Of a DNA stretch of 64,000 nucleotides, positions 23,051 through 33,719 are shown in pieces. Every line of letters begins with the position of its first letter. The stretch's first letter is position 1. The notes beneath the pieces were generated by a model. The model searched no databases. It saw only the letters and a list, made by a program, of their open reading frames with translations, and was not told the origin of the DNA. Source of the stretch: Cymbidium sinense (lineage: Eukaryota; Streptophyta; Magnoliopsida; Asparagales; Orchidaceae); contig CM038228.1 of assembly GCA_021442155.1 (NCBI GenBank), positions 84,894,114-84,958,113 on the forward strand. The letters are read 5' to 3'. The translations under genes were made by a program, and so were the position numbers.

Positions 23051-23480
23051 GCGATGTCCGAATGATGAACCGACGAGATGACCGACGATGGTGGCAACGC
23101 ATATGCACAGGTAACCAACAACGATGGCGGCGAAGATTACCCGCTGATGATTTGGTAGCCGGCGATTAGATGCGCCGGCTGAGGGTGGTCGGCGAAGGCA
23201 ACGACGATGCATCGAAGCCCGATCGCTAATGACCGGCGACTTATGGTGGTGATCACAGATGGCCTGATTGAATGCCAGCGGACCGGCGGCTGGCAATGGG
23301 CGAACCTACGATGATAGTGGCGGTGGTAACCGGCGACGGCGGTCGGCGGTAATGGCAGTGATATTCAGGGTAACGTAATCGGTCTGGCTGACCGCAATAC
23401 CGGTGAAATGGCTTAATGTTTGTACGTGACCGGCCATGGTTGGCTAGACGGGTGGTCAGGCAACCTGCAACGTAAATATT
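23051..23480. repeat. GC-rich ACCGGCGA-type repeat of element A
   Basis: Irregular repeats of GACCGGCGA, GTGGTCGGCGGTAA and GATGGTGGC motifs, matching 47030-47215 in B and 59560-60060 in C. No ORF is conserved among the three. Confidence 0.65.
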
Positions 23481-23499
23481 TGATGGATGGAATACGGCG

Positions 23500-23725
23500 A
23501 CGCAGTGGTGATGATTTTGACCTATCCGAGGTTGTTTCGAGTGTGACTCGACGCAATTGCATGGAAGAGGTTGAATTGAATCCGGGATTTTGACTATCCA
23601 GGTTGTTTGTCGGTTACCATGACATTAACCGTATGATGGAAGTCGGAAGTCCACGGACCTTTTGACCTTTCCGGTTGTTTGTCGAGTTTTTGCTCGATGA
23701 CATTAACCCGTACGGAAGAGATCAA
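23500..23725. repeat. Minisatellite 2 of element A (about 75-bp unit)
   Basis: Copies of a unit with TTTTGACCTTTCCGGTTGTT, TGTCGAGTTTTTGCTCGATG and ACATTAACCCGTA followed by GGAAGAGG. In B the same unit forms five to six copies at 46580-47030, and in C it lies at 60060-60400. Confidence 0.75.
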
Positions 23726-23887
23726 GTCCCCTTGGATTGATCATGTCCCAATGAGATGTAACATGAGTTGTATATTTCTCAAGTGGGAGGAAAAGTAAAG
23801 AAAAAGCAAATCTTGTTAGAACAAAGTCAGAATTCACTAGTTCAATGATATAATCATAAGACACCTGCATGAGCTTCAAGAGAAAAT

Positions 23888-23990
23888 GACAACAACAACC
23901 GCATAATAACAACAATGACAACAACAATAACAATAACAAGCTTTAATCCCACTGGGTGGGGTTATACAGGATGAAATGACAGACGAGATA
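23888..23990 (-). repeat. Captured RTE LINE tail inside element A
   Basis: On the minus strand: ACCCCACCCAGTGGGATTAAA, then GCTTG and a TTG/TTATTG tail. This is the 3' end of an RTE LINE in the same sense as gag-pol, between the pol stop and the minisatellites. B has the same insertion at the same place (47436-47505). Confidence 0.6.
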
Positions 23991-24009
23991 AAGAATAATT
24001 ATTAAAGAG

Positions 24010-27000
24010 TTACCGATAATATTTCAAGATTCTTAGTATTCCAAGTTCGAGGTAGAGTTTTTCCTTCGGTCCTTGAGCTTGAACGCTCGGCTTGACCATA
24101 GCTATAACCACATACGGACCATCCAGAGGTGAGAGTTTATCATGAGGGCCTTTGCTCTGCAGCCTGAGACTTCGCAGACCAAGTCACCATGATATGGGAT
24201 GAGATTTTCCTTGAAGTGGCGAGCTACCCGGTGATAGGAAGCCAAGTCCATATCACGAGTTTCGGGAGTAGATCTAGGTGCTGCCGGAGTTTTTTTTCAT
24301 TACTACCATGATCAAAAAACTGGACTCTTGGACTTGGAACCCCGATATCCACCGGTATGATAGCTCAAAACACAAGTTATATGTCACCGGTGCGTGACGC
24401 GTGCGGCAGGCCCAAAGAACATTGGGAAGCTCATCAACCCATTGCCCCCCAGCCTTCTCAAGACATGTTTTTAGTCCTTTGAGTATGGTCCTATTGGTAA
24501 CTTCGGTTTGCCCATTGGTTTGAGGATGTGCTACAGCCGTATGCAGCAGCTGAATGTGAAGATCTTTGCAAAAGGACGTAAAGACTTTTCCAGTAAATTG
24601 AGTTTCGTTGTCACTGATGATCTTTGCAGGAAGACCAAATCGACATATTATATTTTTCCAGACAAATTGTTTAGCATTTGCCTCTGTGATTTTAGCGAGT
24701 GGTTCGGCCTCTCACCCATTTGGTGAAGTAGTCGGCTAGAATGATGAACTTTCGTTTCCGATGCTATTGGAAAAGGTCCCATGATATCAATCCCCATCGA
24801 GCAAAGGGCCATGGGCTTTGAATGGATGTTCTGCATGCGGCATGTGAGGGAGGTTAGAATGCAATTGACAACTTGCACATTTTTTGTGAACTCATCTTGT
24901 TTCATTGTAGGCCAATAAAACCCTTGCCTCATGATTTTAAGGGCCAATGCTCTTCCAAGGTGTTCTCCACATATTCACAGTGAACCTCTTTAACGCCAGA
25001 ATCAAGGTGGAAGGCATTTGAGATATGGACCGAGAAAGCTCGCTTGTATAGTTCACCTAATAGCAAAGTTTGAAGCTTCTGGAGACGAGTTGGAAGTTGG
25101 ATCTTCGTGGAAGGGTTCCTTCTTGTAGAAAAGATAGGATCGGGTCTATCCACCTAACGCTTCCTTTTCCTCATCAATAGTTTGAATTACCCATGACCCT
25201 TGGATACTAGGAAAATGTATTTCTTCAACATGCTTTCTCTTAAATAGATCTCCGGGTAGGTAGAAGCTTAGCAAGAGCCACCAGTATTCTTCTCTCGTAG
25301 TATGTGGATGATTTGATGTGTCTTGAAATGAGTAAGAAGGATTTTACCAAGTGGAGATATTGCACTGAGGATTATGAGTATTAAAATCTCCTCCAACTTG
25401 GGAGGCGACAAGATGGGAGTCGGTGAATTACTAAGTTTTGGGCTTCAGCAGCAGTCTCAACCCTCTGAGAGAGCCTATTATAGCCACATTATTAGTGGAA
25501 TTTTAATAAGTCCATACTCTAGGGTATTTTGGGGAAACAAGTAGATTCCCCACAAAGACCAAGATTCTCCAAGCTCCATCAACATGAGAGTCCATTGAGG
25601 AGATGAAAGGCACGTACAGATAGCTCTTCTAGAGTTGGTTGGTGCATTCCACTATAAAGTCTGCAAGTATTTGAGACTTTATGGCGTCGAGGTAGAAAAT
25701 TTATATCAGCTCTACGTAATTTTTGATTAACCTCCCGGATGCTTCGGTTTCTCGTAAGATGGCCCTTAATGGTAAATTAGTGTAAATTGTGAGCTTGAAA
25801 GTATGGACGCAATTTTCGAAAAAACTAACGCCGAGCCACTTTATCCGCAAATGGATAACGACTTTCTATATCGAGAGAATTTTACGTAATAAATTGGTTG
25901 TTGTGCCCCATCTTCTTCTCGCACTAAACCGAAGCTTATTATGCGGAAGAAACCGCAAGATATAAGTATAACGCTTTCTCCTTGAATAGGTTTGGATAGC
26001 GGAGATGCTAGATATTCTTTTAGTTGCTCAAAAGCATACTGACATTCATCGGTCCATTGAAAATTATTATTTTTAGCTCCCTTCAATATTTTAAAGAATA
26101 AGTATTTGTCCCAACGGCTAGAAACGGATAATGCGAATTCGACCATTCAAACGTTGACGCCTTTGATATTCTTCTGAGGAATCATATCTTGGAGAGCTTT
26201 GATTTTCGTGGTTAGCCTCTATCCCACGGTGAGTTACCATAAATCCAAGAAATTTTTGACATCCCAAAAGCACTTATTCGGGTTAAGTCGTATGTTATAG
26301 CTGAGAAGGTCAAACATGCTTCTAAGTCCGAAATATGTTGTGACTTTTCTAAGCTTTTACTAACATGTCATCCACATACACCTCCATTGTGGCCTAGTAG
26401 GTCTTTAAAACCTTATTCATAAGGCGTTGATAGCACCGATTTTTAATCAAATGGCATGACTTGGTAACATATAAACCTTTATATGTTTGAAACGTTGTAG
26501 CCTCTTCATCCATTCATCTTTATTTGATTGTAACCGAATAAGCATCCAAAAACGAGCATTTGATGTCGACGTGGCCCACCAATTGATCGATTCGAGGAAG
26601 AGGAAAACTATCCTTTGGGCGTGCCTTATTAAGGTCGGTAATCAACACACATCCTCCATGTTCCATTTGTTTTTTAACCATGACAACATTTGCTAGCCAT
26701 GTTGGGTAATGCACTTCGTGATGAATCCCGCCATGAGCTTGTTAACTTCTTGTTCAATAGCTCAAGACGATCAAAAAAACTCCGCTTCTTTGGATGATTG
26801 GTTTGAACGCTGGATTAGGGAGTGCGATTACATCGGTCGCACCGATATCTACGACTCCAAGCAAATATGTCTTGATTCAAGAAATTTATATACTTTTCCC
26901 TTTGTTCTTCCGAGAGTAAAGATCCCACTTGCACCGCTCGTAATGGTTGGTCATCCGATAATGCTATTGAGAGTAAATCTTCTACAGGGGAAGCTTTTGA

Positions 27001-29026
27001 GGTATTCTTTCATCTCGAAAGTTAAAATCTTCGATGCTGAAGGTGATGGAAGGCGGTTGAGCTTGTCTGAGATAACATGATTGAGCTGCCTGTTGATTTC
27101 CACAAACCACCCCAACTCCACCGGGGGTAGGAAATTTTATCTTCAGATGAGGCACTGAAGTGATAGCACCGAAAATTGATTGGAGGGGCCTCCCGAAGAT
27201 TGCATTATATGCAGAATCTGACTTGACCACCATGAATTGGATTAAATGAGTCACTTGTCGAGGGAATTCTCCGAGGGTAACAGGAAGAGTGATTGTCCCT
27301 TCTGCCCGTACTGGGTGATTATCAAACCCATATAGTGGTCCAGCAGCTGGTTGGAGCTTTTGCCTAGCCAGGCCCATGTTAAGAAAAGTTGAGTAAAATA
27401 AGACATCGACAGAACTCCCATTGTCGATCAAAATTCTTTTAACGTTATAACAAGGATCACCGATCCCCGCGCTGATGACAAGTGGATCTTGATGAGGGAT
27501 ATGGACTCCTTCTAAGTCCGAGTCATTGAAAGTGATGGAATGATCACGAGACTTCTTCAACTCGGTTCTTTGGAGGCGAACGAGAACTTGATTAGGTAGT
27601 ATGGTCCTCCTGCGATTGTTTCAATTTCTCCAATTATTTGATGATTATTTGGTTGTTTTGTGATGATTGTCCTAGTTGCCCCAAACGGAGGTGTGTTTGT
27701 TTGAGGTGGTCGATTCTTCACAAACCGACGTAGATATCCTTGTTGAATGAGTCTCTCGATTTCTTCCTTGAGTTGTATGCATGCTTCAGTAGTATGTCCA
27801 CGGCTTCGATGAAAGTGACAATATTGCTCCTGATTTCCTGAATTCGGTTTCAATGGATGCGGCCACTTGATATTTTCTTCATTGTGAATAGCCATCAGGA
27901 GGTTAACATGAGATGTGTTCAGCGGTGTGTATGTCTTTTCCGGTCGAGGTTCACGTTGTTGATATGGGGGTCGTGGAGGGAGATCACGACTATCTTGTCG
28001 CTTCTTTTGATGGGCCTGTCGGTCCGCATTTCCTGGGGTGCTTTTGCGTTTCCCTGCATATTGTTCAAATTGTTTGCGATGGGCATTAATAGCTTCATCG
28101 GCGGAGATTTGTGCTTCTATATGATGAACTAAGTCGGCATATGAGTGGACCGTGTCCCGCATTAATGACGAATAGAAAGGCCCTGAACGGAGTCCTCCAA
28201 GGAAAACTCCTCTTAATAGTTCAGGGTCTACCCTGGTATTTGAGCTTCTAAAGAGAACCTCGGAAGTATTCTTTGAGTGATTCACCCTCGAATCGGAAAG
28301 ATGGGAGGAATCTTTAATGATTCTCCGATTTGCAATGAACTGCTCCACAAAGAACGAGTTCGTTAAAGGTATGGATGGATCCCCTTGAAGAGAGAGAACC
28401 AAGTGCGAGCTTGCCCTTTGAGGGTAACGGGAAAGACGACAAAGTGTGTCGAGCTCGTGGATATGCATGATAGTCCAATGGTCGATGTTCGTGTGGGTCG
28501 TTGCCCCATCATAGAATCAATGCTCTAAGCTTGAAACCTGAATTGGATGTTGAAGAATGGCTTGATAAAGGTGAGGATTCCTCATAACCGCTGTGGGTGA
28601 AGATGATTTATCTTGAAGGTGAAATTCATCTTGTATTAAGCGTCACTTGTGCAATGTCATGACGGGATTAACAAGATGAGCATGTGAAGCTATCAACAAT
28701 GATTGGTGGATTAGTAACCGTCGTGCACGATGGATGAGTGGACAGCTAGTCAAGGAGATCACGCGTTACGGCCTCCATGCGAGGAACTCCGGTCGGGAGG
28801 ATTAGCGTTTTGACCTCCTCGCAACGACCGATCTTGGGGAGATATGTTTGTCGTAGTAGGCCGTTGTAATCCTTGCAAATGGATCATTTTATTTTGAGAC
28901 TCCTCCATTCGACACGATCTTCCAAAGAGATTCCGTCGCCTCAACTTGGCGCCCTTGGTTCGGGATGGGTTTTGAGAATGAAGGGAGTTGAGCGGAGGCT
29001 CTGTGATGGCGTCACCTATTGGCCAT
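24010..29026 (-). pseudogene. Element A gag-pol polyprotein, frameshifted
   Basis: Starts at ATG 29026 (MANR, as in B) and ends at the TAA 24012-24010. Gag: VFLGGL core near 28200 and the zinc motif YCHFHRSRGHTTEAC at 27780-27825, typical of Tat gag. Protease: LIDNGSSVDVLF near 27420. RT: YPTWLANVVMVKK near 26690, DLNKA.PKDSFPLPRIDQLV and YVDD at 26367-26378. RNase H region: FQWTDECQYAFEQLK near 26060. Integrase: FYWPTMK, GIDIMGPFP (first catalytic Asp) near 24790, SDNETQF (second Asp) near 24610, NGQTEVTNRTI (Glu) near 24500, and a C-terminal GPYVV near 24110. The domain order gag-PR-RT-RH-IN is Ty3/gypsy. Many 1-8 bp gaps relative to B break the frame, so it cannot be translated as it stands. 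Confidence 0.9.
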
Positions 29027-29051
29027 AACGTGGATGTTCACAAATTGTGGT

Positions 29052-29072
29052 TGACTTCCCACGACGCCAAAC
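29052..29072 (-). other. Primer-binding site of element A
   Basis: Minus strand GTTTGGCGTCGTGGGAAGT directly after the 5' LTR. It is the TTTGGCGCCGTCNNTGGGA type of PBS found in Tat-lineage elements. B has the same site (52572-52591). The tRNA used was not identified. Confidence 0.65.
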
Positions 29073-30008
29073 TTTAAAACCAACAGAGAGTGAAAGTTTA
29101 CGCCTTAGCCTTGTGAAATCCAAAGACACAGTAATTAAAGAGAACAAGAGACACCCGAATTTTAACGCGGAAAACCTCAAAAGAGGGGAAAACCACGGCC
29201 TAGCCAAGAAAAGCTTCCACTATGTATCCTTTGAGTACAAAGTCTTCCGATAACGGATTACGAATCATGAGAGGAGAACAATGTAACAATGATCAGGTTA
29301 ATAGATGGTGGAGATGGGTAACTTGGAGAATCGTGGTAGCAAATTACGATGGCATGGTTGATGGTAGCGAGAGTGCGATCTTGGGGTGCGATGTTTTGGA
29401 GGATCTTCAAGCTTGAGAGCTCTCTCTTCCTCCTCCTCACTTGCTTTTCCTCTTCTTCCTCGCCGGACTCTTCCTTTCTTCCTTGACTCTTCCTTTTCTT
29501 CGCTTGACTCTTCCTCTTCTTCCTTGCTGCTCTTCCTCTTCTTCCTTGACTCTTCCTCTTCTTCCTTGCTCTGCTTGATCTTGTGGATCTCTTCTCCTTG
29601 GTTGACTTCACTTCGGGCTCCTCTTCTTCACTCACTCACTTCACTTGGCTTAGCTTGGCCCCCCTTTGGTGTGAGGAATGAAGGCCATTTATATAGATGG
29701 GAGGAGGGAATTCTAGAATTGTAAAGGCCCACTACTCCCTCGATCGGACGGTTCGGATGATTCCTTCGATCATTTGATGTATTTTGAGCATTTGGATGCC
29801 CAAATGAAGTCGAATTATGAGATCTTACTCATTAGCCAAGATTCGATTTGACTATAAACATTCCATATTTGAGAGCTTTTGGGATTTAATTGATGTCCCA
29901 AAGATTCCAATAATATTTTAAGTCTTGATCTCAATGATTTCAATTCAAAAAATTATATCGCTTTCGACATCAAGATTTGTGCTTTGACTAGTGGTATTTT
30001 GAGAGCCA
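29073..30008 (-). repeat. 5' LTR of element A
   Basis: 936 bp; read on the minus strand it starts TGGCTCTCAAAATACC at 30008. The TATA-like ATTTATATAG (plus strand) is at 29687-29696. The purine-rich tract of the transcript corresponds to 29410-29640 and again creates spurious ORFs on both strands. It is homologous to 20375-21321 with many short gaps. Confidence 0.87.
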
Positions 30009-31190
30009 TATCAAAGATAAATATTTAAAATTAGAATATATTTAAATATAAATAAAAAGTAATAATATTTATTAATTTTGACTTAATAAAAATAAATATC
30101 TTTTAATTCTTAACATTTTTCTAAATATATGTTAGAAAATGTATTGTGATATAATATTTTGTCTTGACATTATATGAATATCCACTTACACAATAATAAG
30201 AGAAGCTTATGATTGTTAGCATCAATTGGTGAGTAGATTTTTATGATTTTAAATCTTTAAGTTCTTTTAAATTCAGACCTCTTAATAAGTAAAACAAGAG
30301 TTTAATTTCTAAAATTTTAAAGTAATATTTTGATTATTTTTGTCAAAATCTTAAATATTCTATAACATGATTTGTGTTGATCTTTTTTTTTCATTTAAGA
30401 CTTTTCTAAGCAACTTATTGTCATGATAATGGCAAAAGTAGGCGATCATAAATTGCTTAAACTTATCTCACCGATATATTCATTCAAAATATAAATATAT
30501 AAGATTTGAAGATCATTTATTCATTCAACCAATATTTTGAAGTCTTCCAGCAATACTTTAATTACTTGATTAAGGATCATTTGTACTTAGAACAATACAA
30601 TATTAATTTTATTAATTTAATTAAAGAAGTTTAAATAAAATCTCCCAAAGCTATAAGAAAAAAATTGAAACATAAAATATTTTCTACAAAAGAGAAAATC
30701 ATATTTCCAATGGTTATTCAACAATAAAATTCCATTTTATTAAAATTAATTAGATATTTAATGTTATTATTTTTAATAATAAATAATAAATAAATATTAA
30801 ATATAACATAATTCTGAAGCCGCCTGCCTTTTTTTAAGGCGGCATAATAATTATATTATATTTAATATTTATTTATTCTTTACATATTAAAAATAATAAA
30901 ATGAGATATTATTGGTCAGATCAGCTTAAAATCTTAATCGTATCTTAAGAACTGACAGACTCAGTTGAAAGATGACTCTCATAGATTGCCAATGGATGAG
31001 TTGAATATTGTGCAGATCCTTTGAAAGTGAAATCTTTATTATTTTTTTCCAAAAAGTAAAAAGAAAAATCTTATTATTATTATTTTTGTTGAGATAGAGT
31101 AAAAGTTTATGACTTAATTTTATTGTGAAGTCCAATATAGATATAGATATTTGAATAATTAATAATAAACTTAATTTTATGTAAAAAAAT
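30009..31190. other. AT-rich spacer right of element A
   Basis: No ORF of interest. It contains one strong foldback structure (30761-30903), listed separately. Confidence 0.6.
30761..30903. repeat. Foldback element with GC-rich loop
   Basis: The left arm 30761-30813 and right arm 30849-30903 are long near-perfect inverted repeats (AATAAATAAATATTAAATAT in both). The 35-bp loop carries its own GC stem, GCCGCCTGCC...AAGGCGGC, unlike anything nearby. It could be a foldback MITE. Confidence 0.7.
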
Positions 31191-31199
31191 AAAAGAAAA

Positions 31200-31480
31200 T
31201 TATGAATAAAAATCTTCCACTATGTATCATTTTAGAGTAAAATTTTTCGATAACCAGATTTAATTGTATAAAGATAATAAAAATCCTGACAACAACAAAT
31301 ATAACCAATGGTTAGTAAAAAATAATTTTAAGTAGAGATATGAACAATTAAAATTATATGGTTTAATAGAGATTATATGGTCGTATGCGGCGTAATATTA
31401 GTCTTGATTAAGATTGCTTACATCAAGATTGTAAATAGTAATTTTGGTCATATATCAATTTTATTGTCCAAGGATTTAGC
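31200..31480 (-). repeat. Partial Tat-family LTR, fragment E
   Basis: AAAATCTTCCACTATGTATC, TTTTAGAGTAAAATTTTTCGATAACCAGATT and TACATCAAGATTG follow the order of the A/B LTR, heavily AT-mutated and shortened. The orientation is as in A. Confidence 0.55.
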
Positions 31481-31688
31481 ATCAAAATAAACAAAAGTAA
31501 AATAAAATTTTAAAATATTATATATAAATATTCTTATTAAAATTTATTTAAAAACTTTAAAATTATAAAATCTTCTTTAAAATCAATATAATATATAAAT
31601 AATTTATATTGCACCTCTCTTTAAATAAGTTTAAAATTTTTAAAATTCATCCTTATACAAAATTTAAAAAAAGAGGTTTACAAATGTA

Positions 31689-31804
<116 letters not shown>

Positions 31805-31844
31805 TTTTGGAACAAATTAGAGATGTTAATATAATCAAAAAAAT

Positions 31845-31847
<3 letters not shown>

Positions 31848-31889
<42 letters not shown>
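31848..31889. repeat. (AT)n microsatellite
   Basis: About 20 AT units, 45 bp after the larger one. Confidence 0.95.
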
Positions 31890-32052
31890 CAATTTAAATA
31901 TTTCATAAAAAGTTTATATTATACATATAAATCCTTCTATTTTATTTTATTGTATTTTATTTTTGTAAATTTTGAGAGATATAGACTGGTCTCAAAGAAA
32001 TCTCAAATGGCCAACTTACATCCATGCAGCCGGACATTGCGGAAAGATCTCC

Positions 32053-32152
32053 TTGCCTAATTTTTTGTCCTCAAAGGGACTGGAAACTTCGAGCCCCCAC
32101 GAGGTGGGCTCTTGTAGCATTGACCACGTGGAAATAAACATTGAATCTAATT
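32053..32152. repeat. Tandem-duplication unit 1, left part (interrupted by the MULE)
   Basis: TTTTTTGTCCTCAAAGGGAC...GTAGCATTGACCACGTGG...AACATTGAATCTAATT matches 40753-40850. It continues on the far side of the MULE at 40333-40752. Unit 2 is 40753-41277. Confidence 0.85.
32144..32152. repeat. MULE target site duplication, left copy
   Basis: AATCTAATT, identical to 40333-40341. A 9-bp duplication is the hallmark of Mutator-superfamily insertion. Confidence 0.9.
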
Positions 32153-32260
32153 GGTTAAAATTTTAATTTATGGCTTATTAAAAGTTTAATTAGCGAAATG
32201 AGAATTAATTTTTTTTAAAAAATAAGCACAATCTTCTATTTAATGGGTGACTGATGCCCA
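32153..32260 (+). repeat. MULE left terminal inverted repeat
   Basis: Aligns with the inverse of 40228-40332 over about 105 bp, including TTAAAAGTTTAATTAG and the GGGTGACTGATGCCC / GGGCAGTGACC end. Confidence 0.85.
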
Positions 32261-32339
32261 TGGATTCATGCACAATCGTCATGAACTCACCACTGGTTTC
32301 ATTTAAATTTTTCTTAAAAAAAAAGTTTAGGACGTTTTA

Positions 32340-33450
32340 ATATTTTACCCGTATTGAAGTCATCTGGTGTCATAATCGAGCAATGTTGGTATCGTTAGAA
32401 TCATAAAGAAAATCCCCACGACTTTTATGTTGATCAAAACATCGTATTCAAATGCATCGCTTTTTTAACGCCGCAAAACATGTACGCATGAAAAAAATTT
32501 GACCGACGTATTTTGCCCTTATCAAAGTCATCAGTTATCGAAATCGAGTGAACTTGGTATTATTTGAATCAAAATGAAATTCTCCACGACTTTCATGTTG
32601 ACAAAAAACTTCAATTATGTTCAATATGCTGAGATGCTGCAAAACTACGATTTAAAATGTTTGATCGGATATTTTGACGGAGTTATCCGCTATCGGAATC
32701 CAGCGAGATTAGTATCGTTAAAATTAGAACGAAATTCCCCGCGACTTTTATGTTGACAAAAAAATGCGATTGTGGCCAGACGCTCAATTTTGTAAATGCC
32801 GCAAATAAAACTTGAAATATTTGACCAGCCGCAATATTTTGGTCGTATCAGAGTCACTCGTTGTCGGAATCGAGTGAACTTGGCACCATTGGAATTGAAA
32901 CAAAATTCCGCACGACTTTAATGTTGACCAAAAGCTGCGATTATAACCCAGTACGCATCAGTTTTTGAGAATGCTCATAAAAACTACGACGCCGGTTTGA
33001 AATGTTTGACTAGCCGCAGTATTTTGGCCGTATCGGAGTCATCCACTGTCAGAATCGAGCGAGCTTAATATCGTTGGAATCATAATAAAATTCCTCACGA
33101 CCTTTATGTTGACCAAAAACTACAATTGTCATGTAGCTTTAAGCAAAAAAGCTGGCGTTGAAATATTTGACCCGGTATTTTGCCGTCAGATCGAGTCATC
33201 CACTTGAAACCGAAGAGCTTAGTATCGTTGGAATCGAAAAAAAATTTTTCATGATTTTTATGTTGACCAAAACAACGAATTTGATACGCGGCAGTTTTGA
33301 ATGCTCGCAAAACTACCTTGAAAGCGAATATTTCATTATTTTGGCCATATGAGTCATCCATAATTTAGTTCATCGTTGGAATCAACTCATGACTTTCATG
33401 TTGACCAAAAACTGCAATTGCAGTCCGATACGATGAAGTTTTTGCATTTC
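32340..33450. repeat. 165-bp minisatellite inside the MULE
   Basis: About seven degenerate copies of a 158-181 bp unit. The anchor ATTTTGGCCGTATCGGAGTC (variants) occurs near 32345, 32512, 32672, 32838, 33019, 33177 and 33339. Other anchors are ATCGTTGGAATCGAAA, CACGACTTTTATGTTGACCA and AAAACTGCGATT. The short ORFs within it are not conserved from unit to unit in one frame. Confidence 0.88.
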
Positions 33451-33719
33451 TAATGAATGAGACATTGGTAGAAAAAGTTTGCTCTTTTGAATGATTTGAT
33501 CATCCATTACCACAAGTTCGTCCTATATTTATTTAGATGTACTCAAACGAAAGCCTTTGGACTCTTAGATTTAACTCCAAAATTGCATTCATAAAGAATT
33601 GCTTAAAAGAAAAATGACAGATATTTAACATACAAAATCATTCCAACAATGACATAATAGTAATGTGTACATAAAGTTATCATCCGATCTACATATAAAA
33701 ATGACAAGTGATGACATCT
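33451..33719. other. MULE spacer between minisatellite and PMD gene
   Basis: AT-rich; probably the 3' flank of the plant-mobile-domain gene. Nothing else is seen. Confidence 0.45.

Larger units (their letters stand above)
20375..30008 (-). mobile_element. Element A: Tat-lineage Ty3/gypsy LTR retrotransposon
   Basis: A 9.6-kb element read on the minus strand: 5' LTR (29073-30008), primer-binding site, gag-pol (29026-24010), a long non-coding 3' region with minisatellites (23990-21322), and 3' LTR (21321-20375). Read on the minus strand the LTR begins TGGCTCTCAAAATACC. The right flank is TATCA and TATC precedes the left LTR edge, a possible short target duplication. The gag zinc motif, the PBS type and the large 3' region with satellite-like repeats are features of the Tat lineage (Tat/Ogre/Retand). 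The coding region has many frameshifts. It lacks the antisense ORF that element B carries. Confidence 0.88.

Noticed and set aside
22221..23296. Several overlapping ORFs on both strands, up to 153 codons
   Set aside because: They lie in the GC-rich minisatellites, where open frames occur by composition. Copies in B and C do not keep them.
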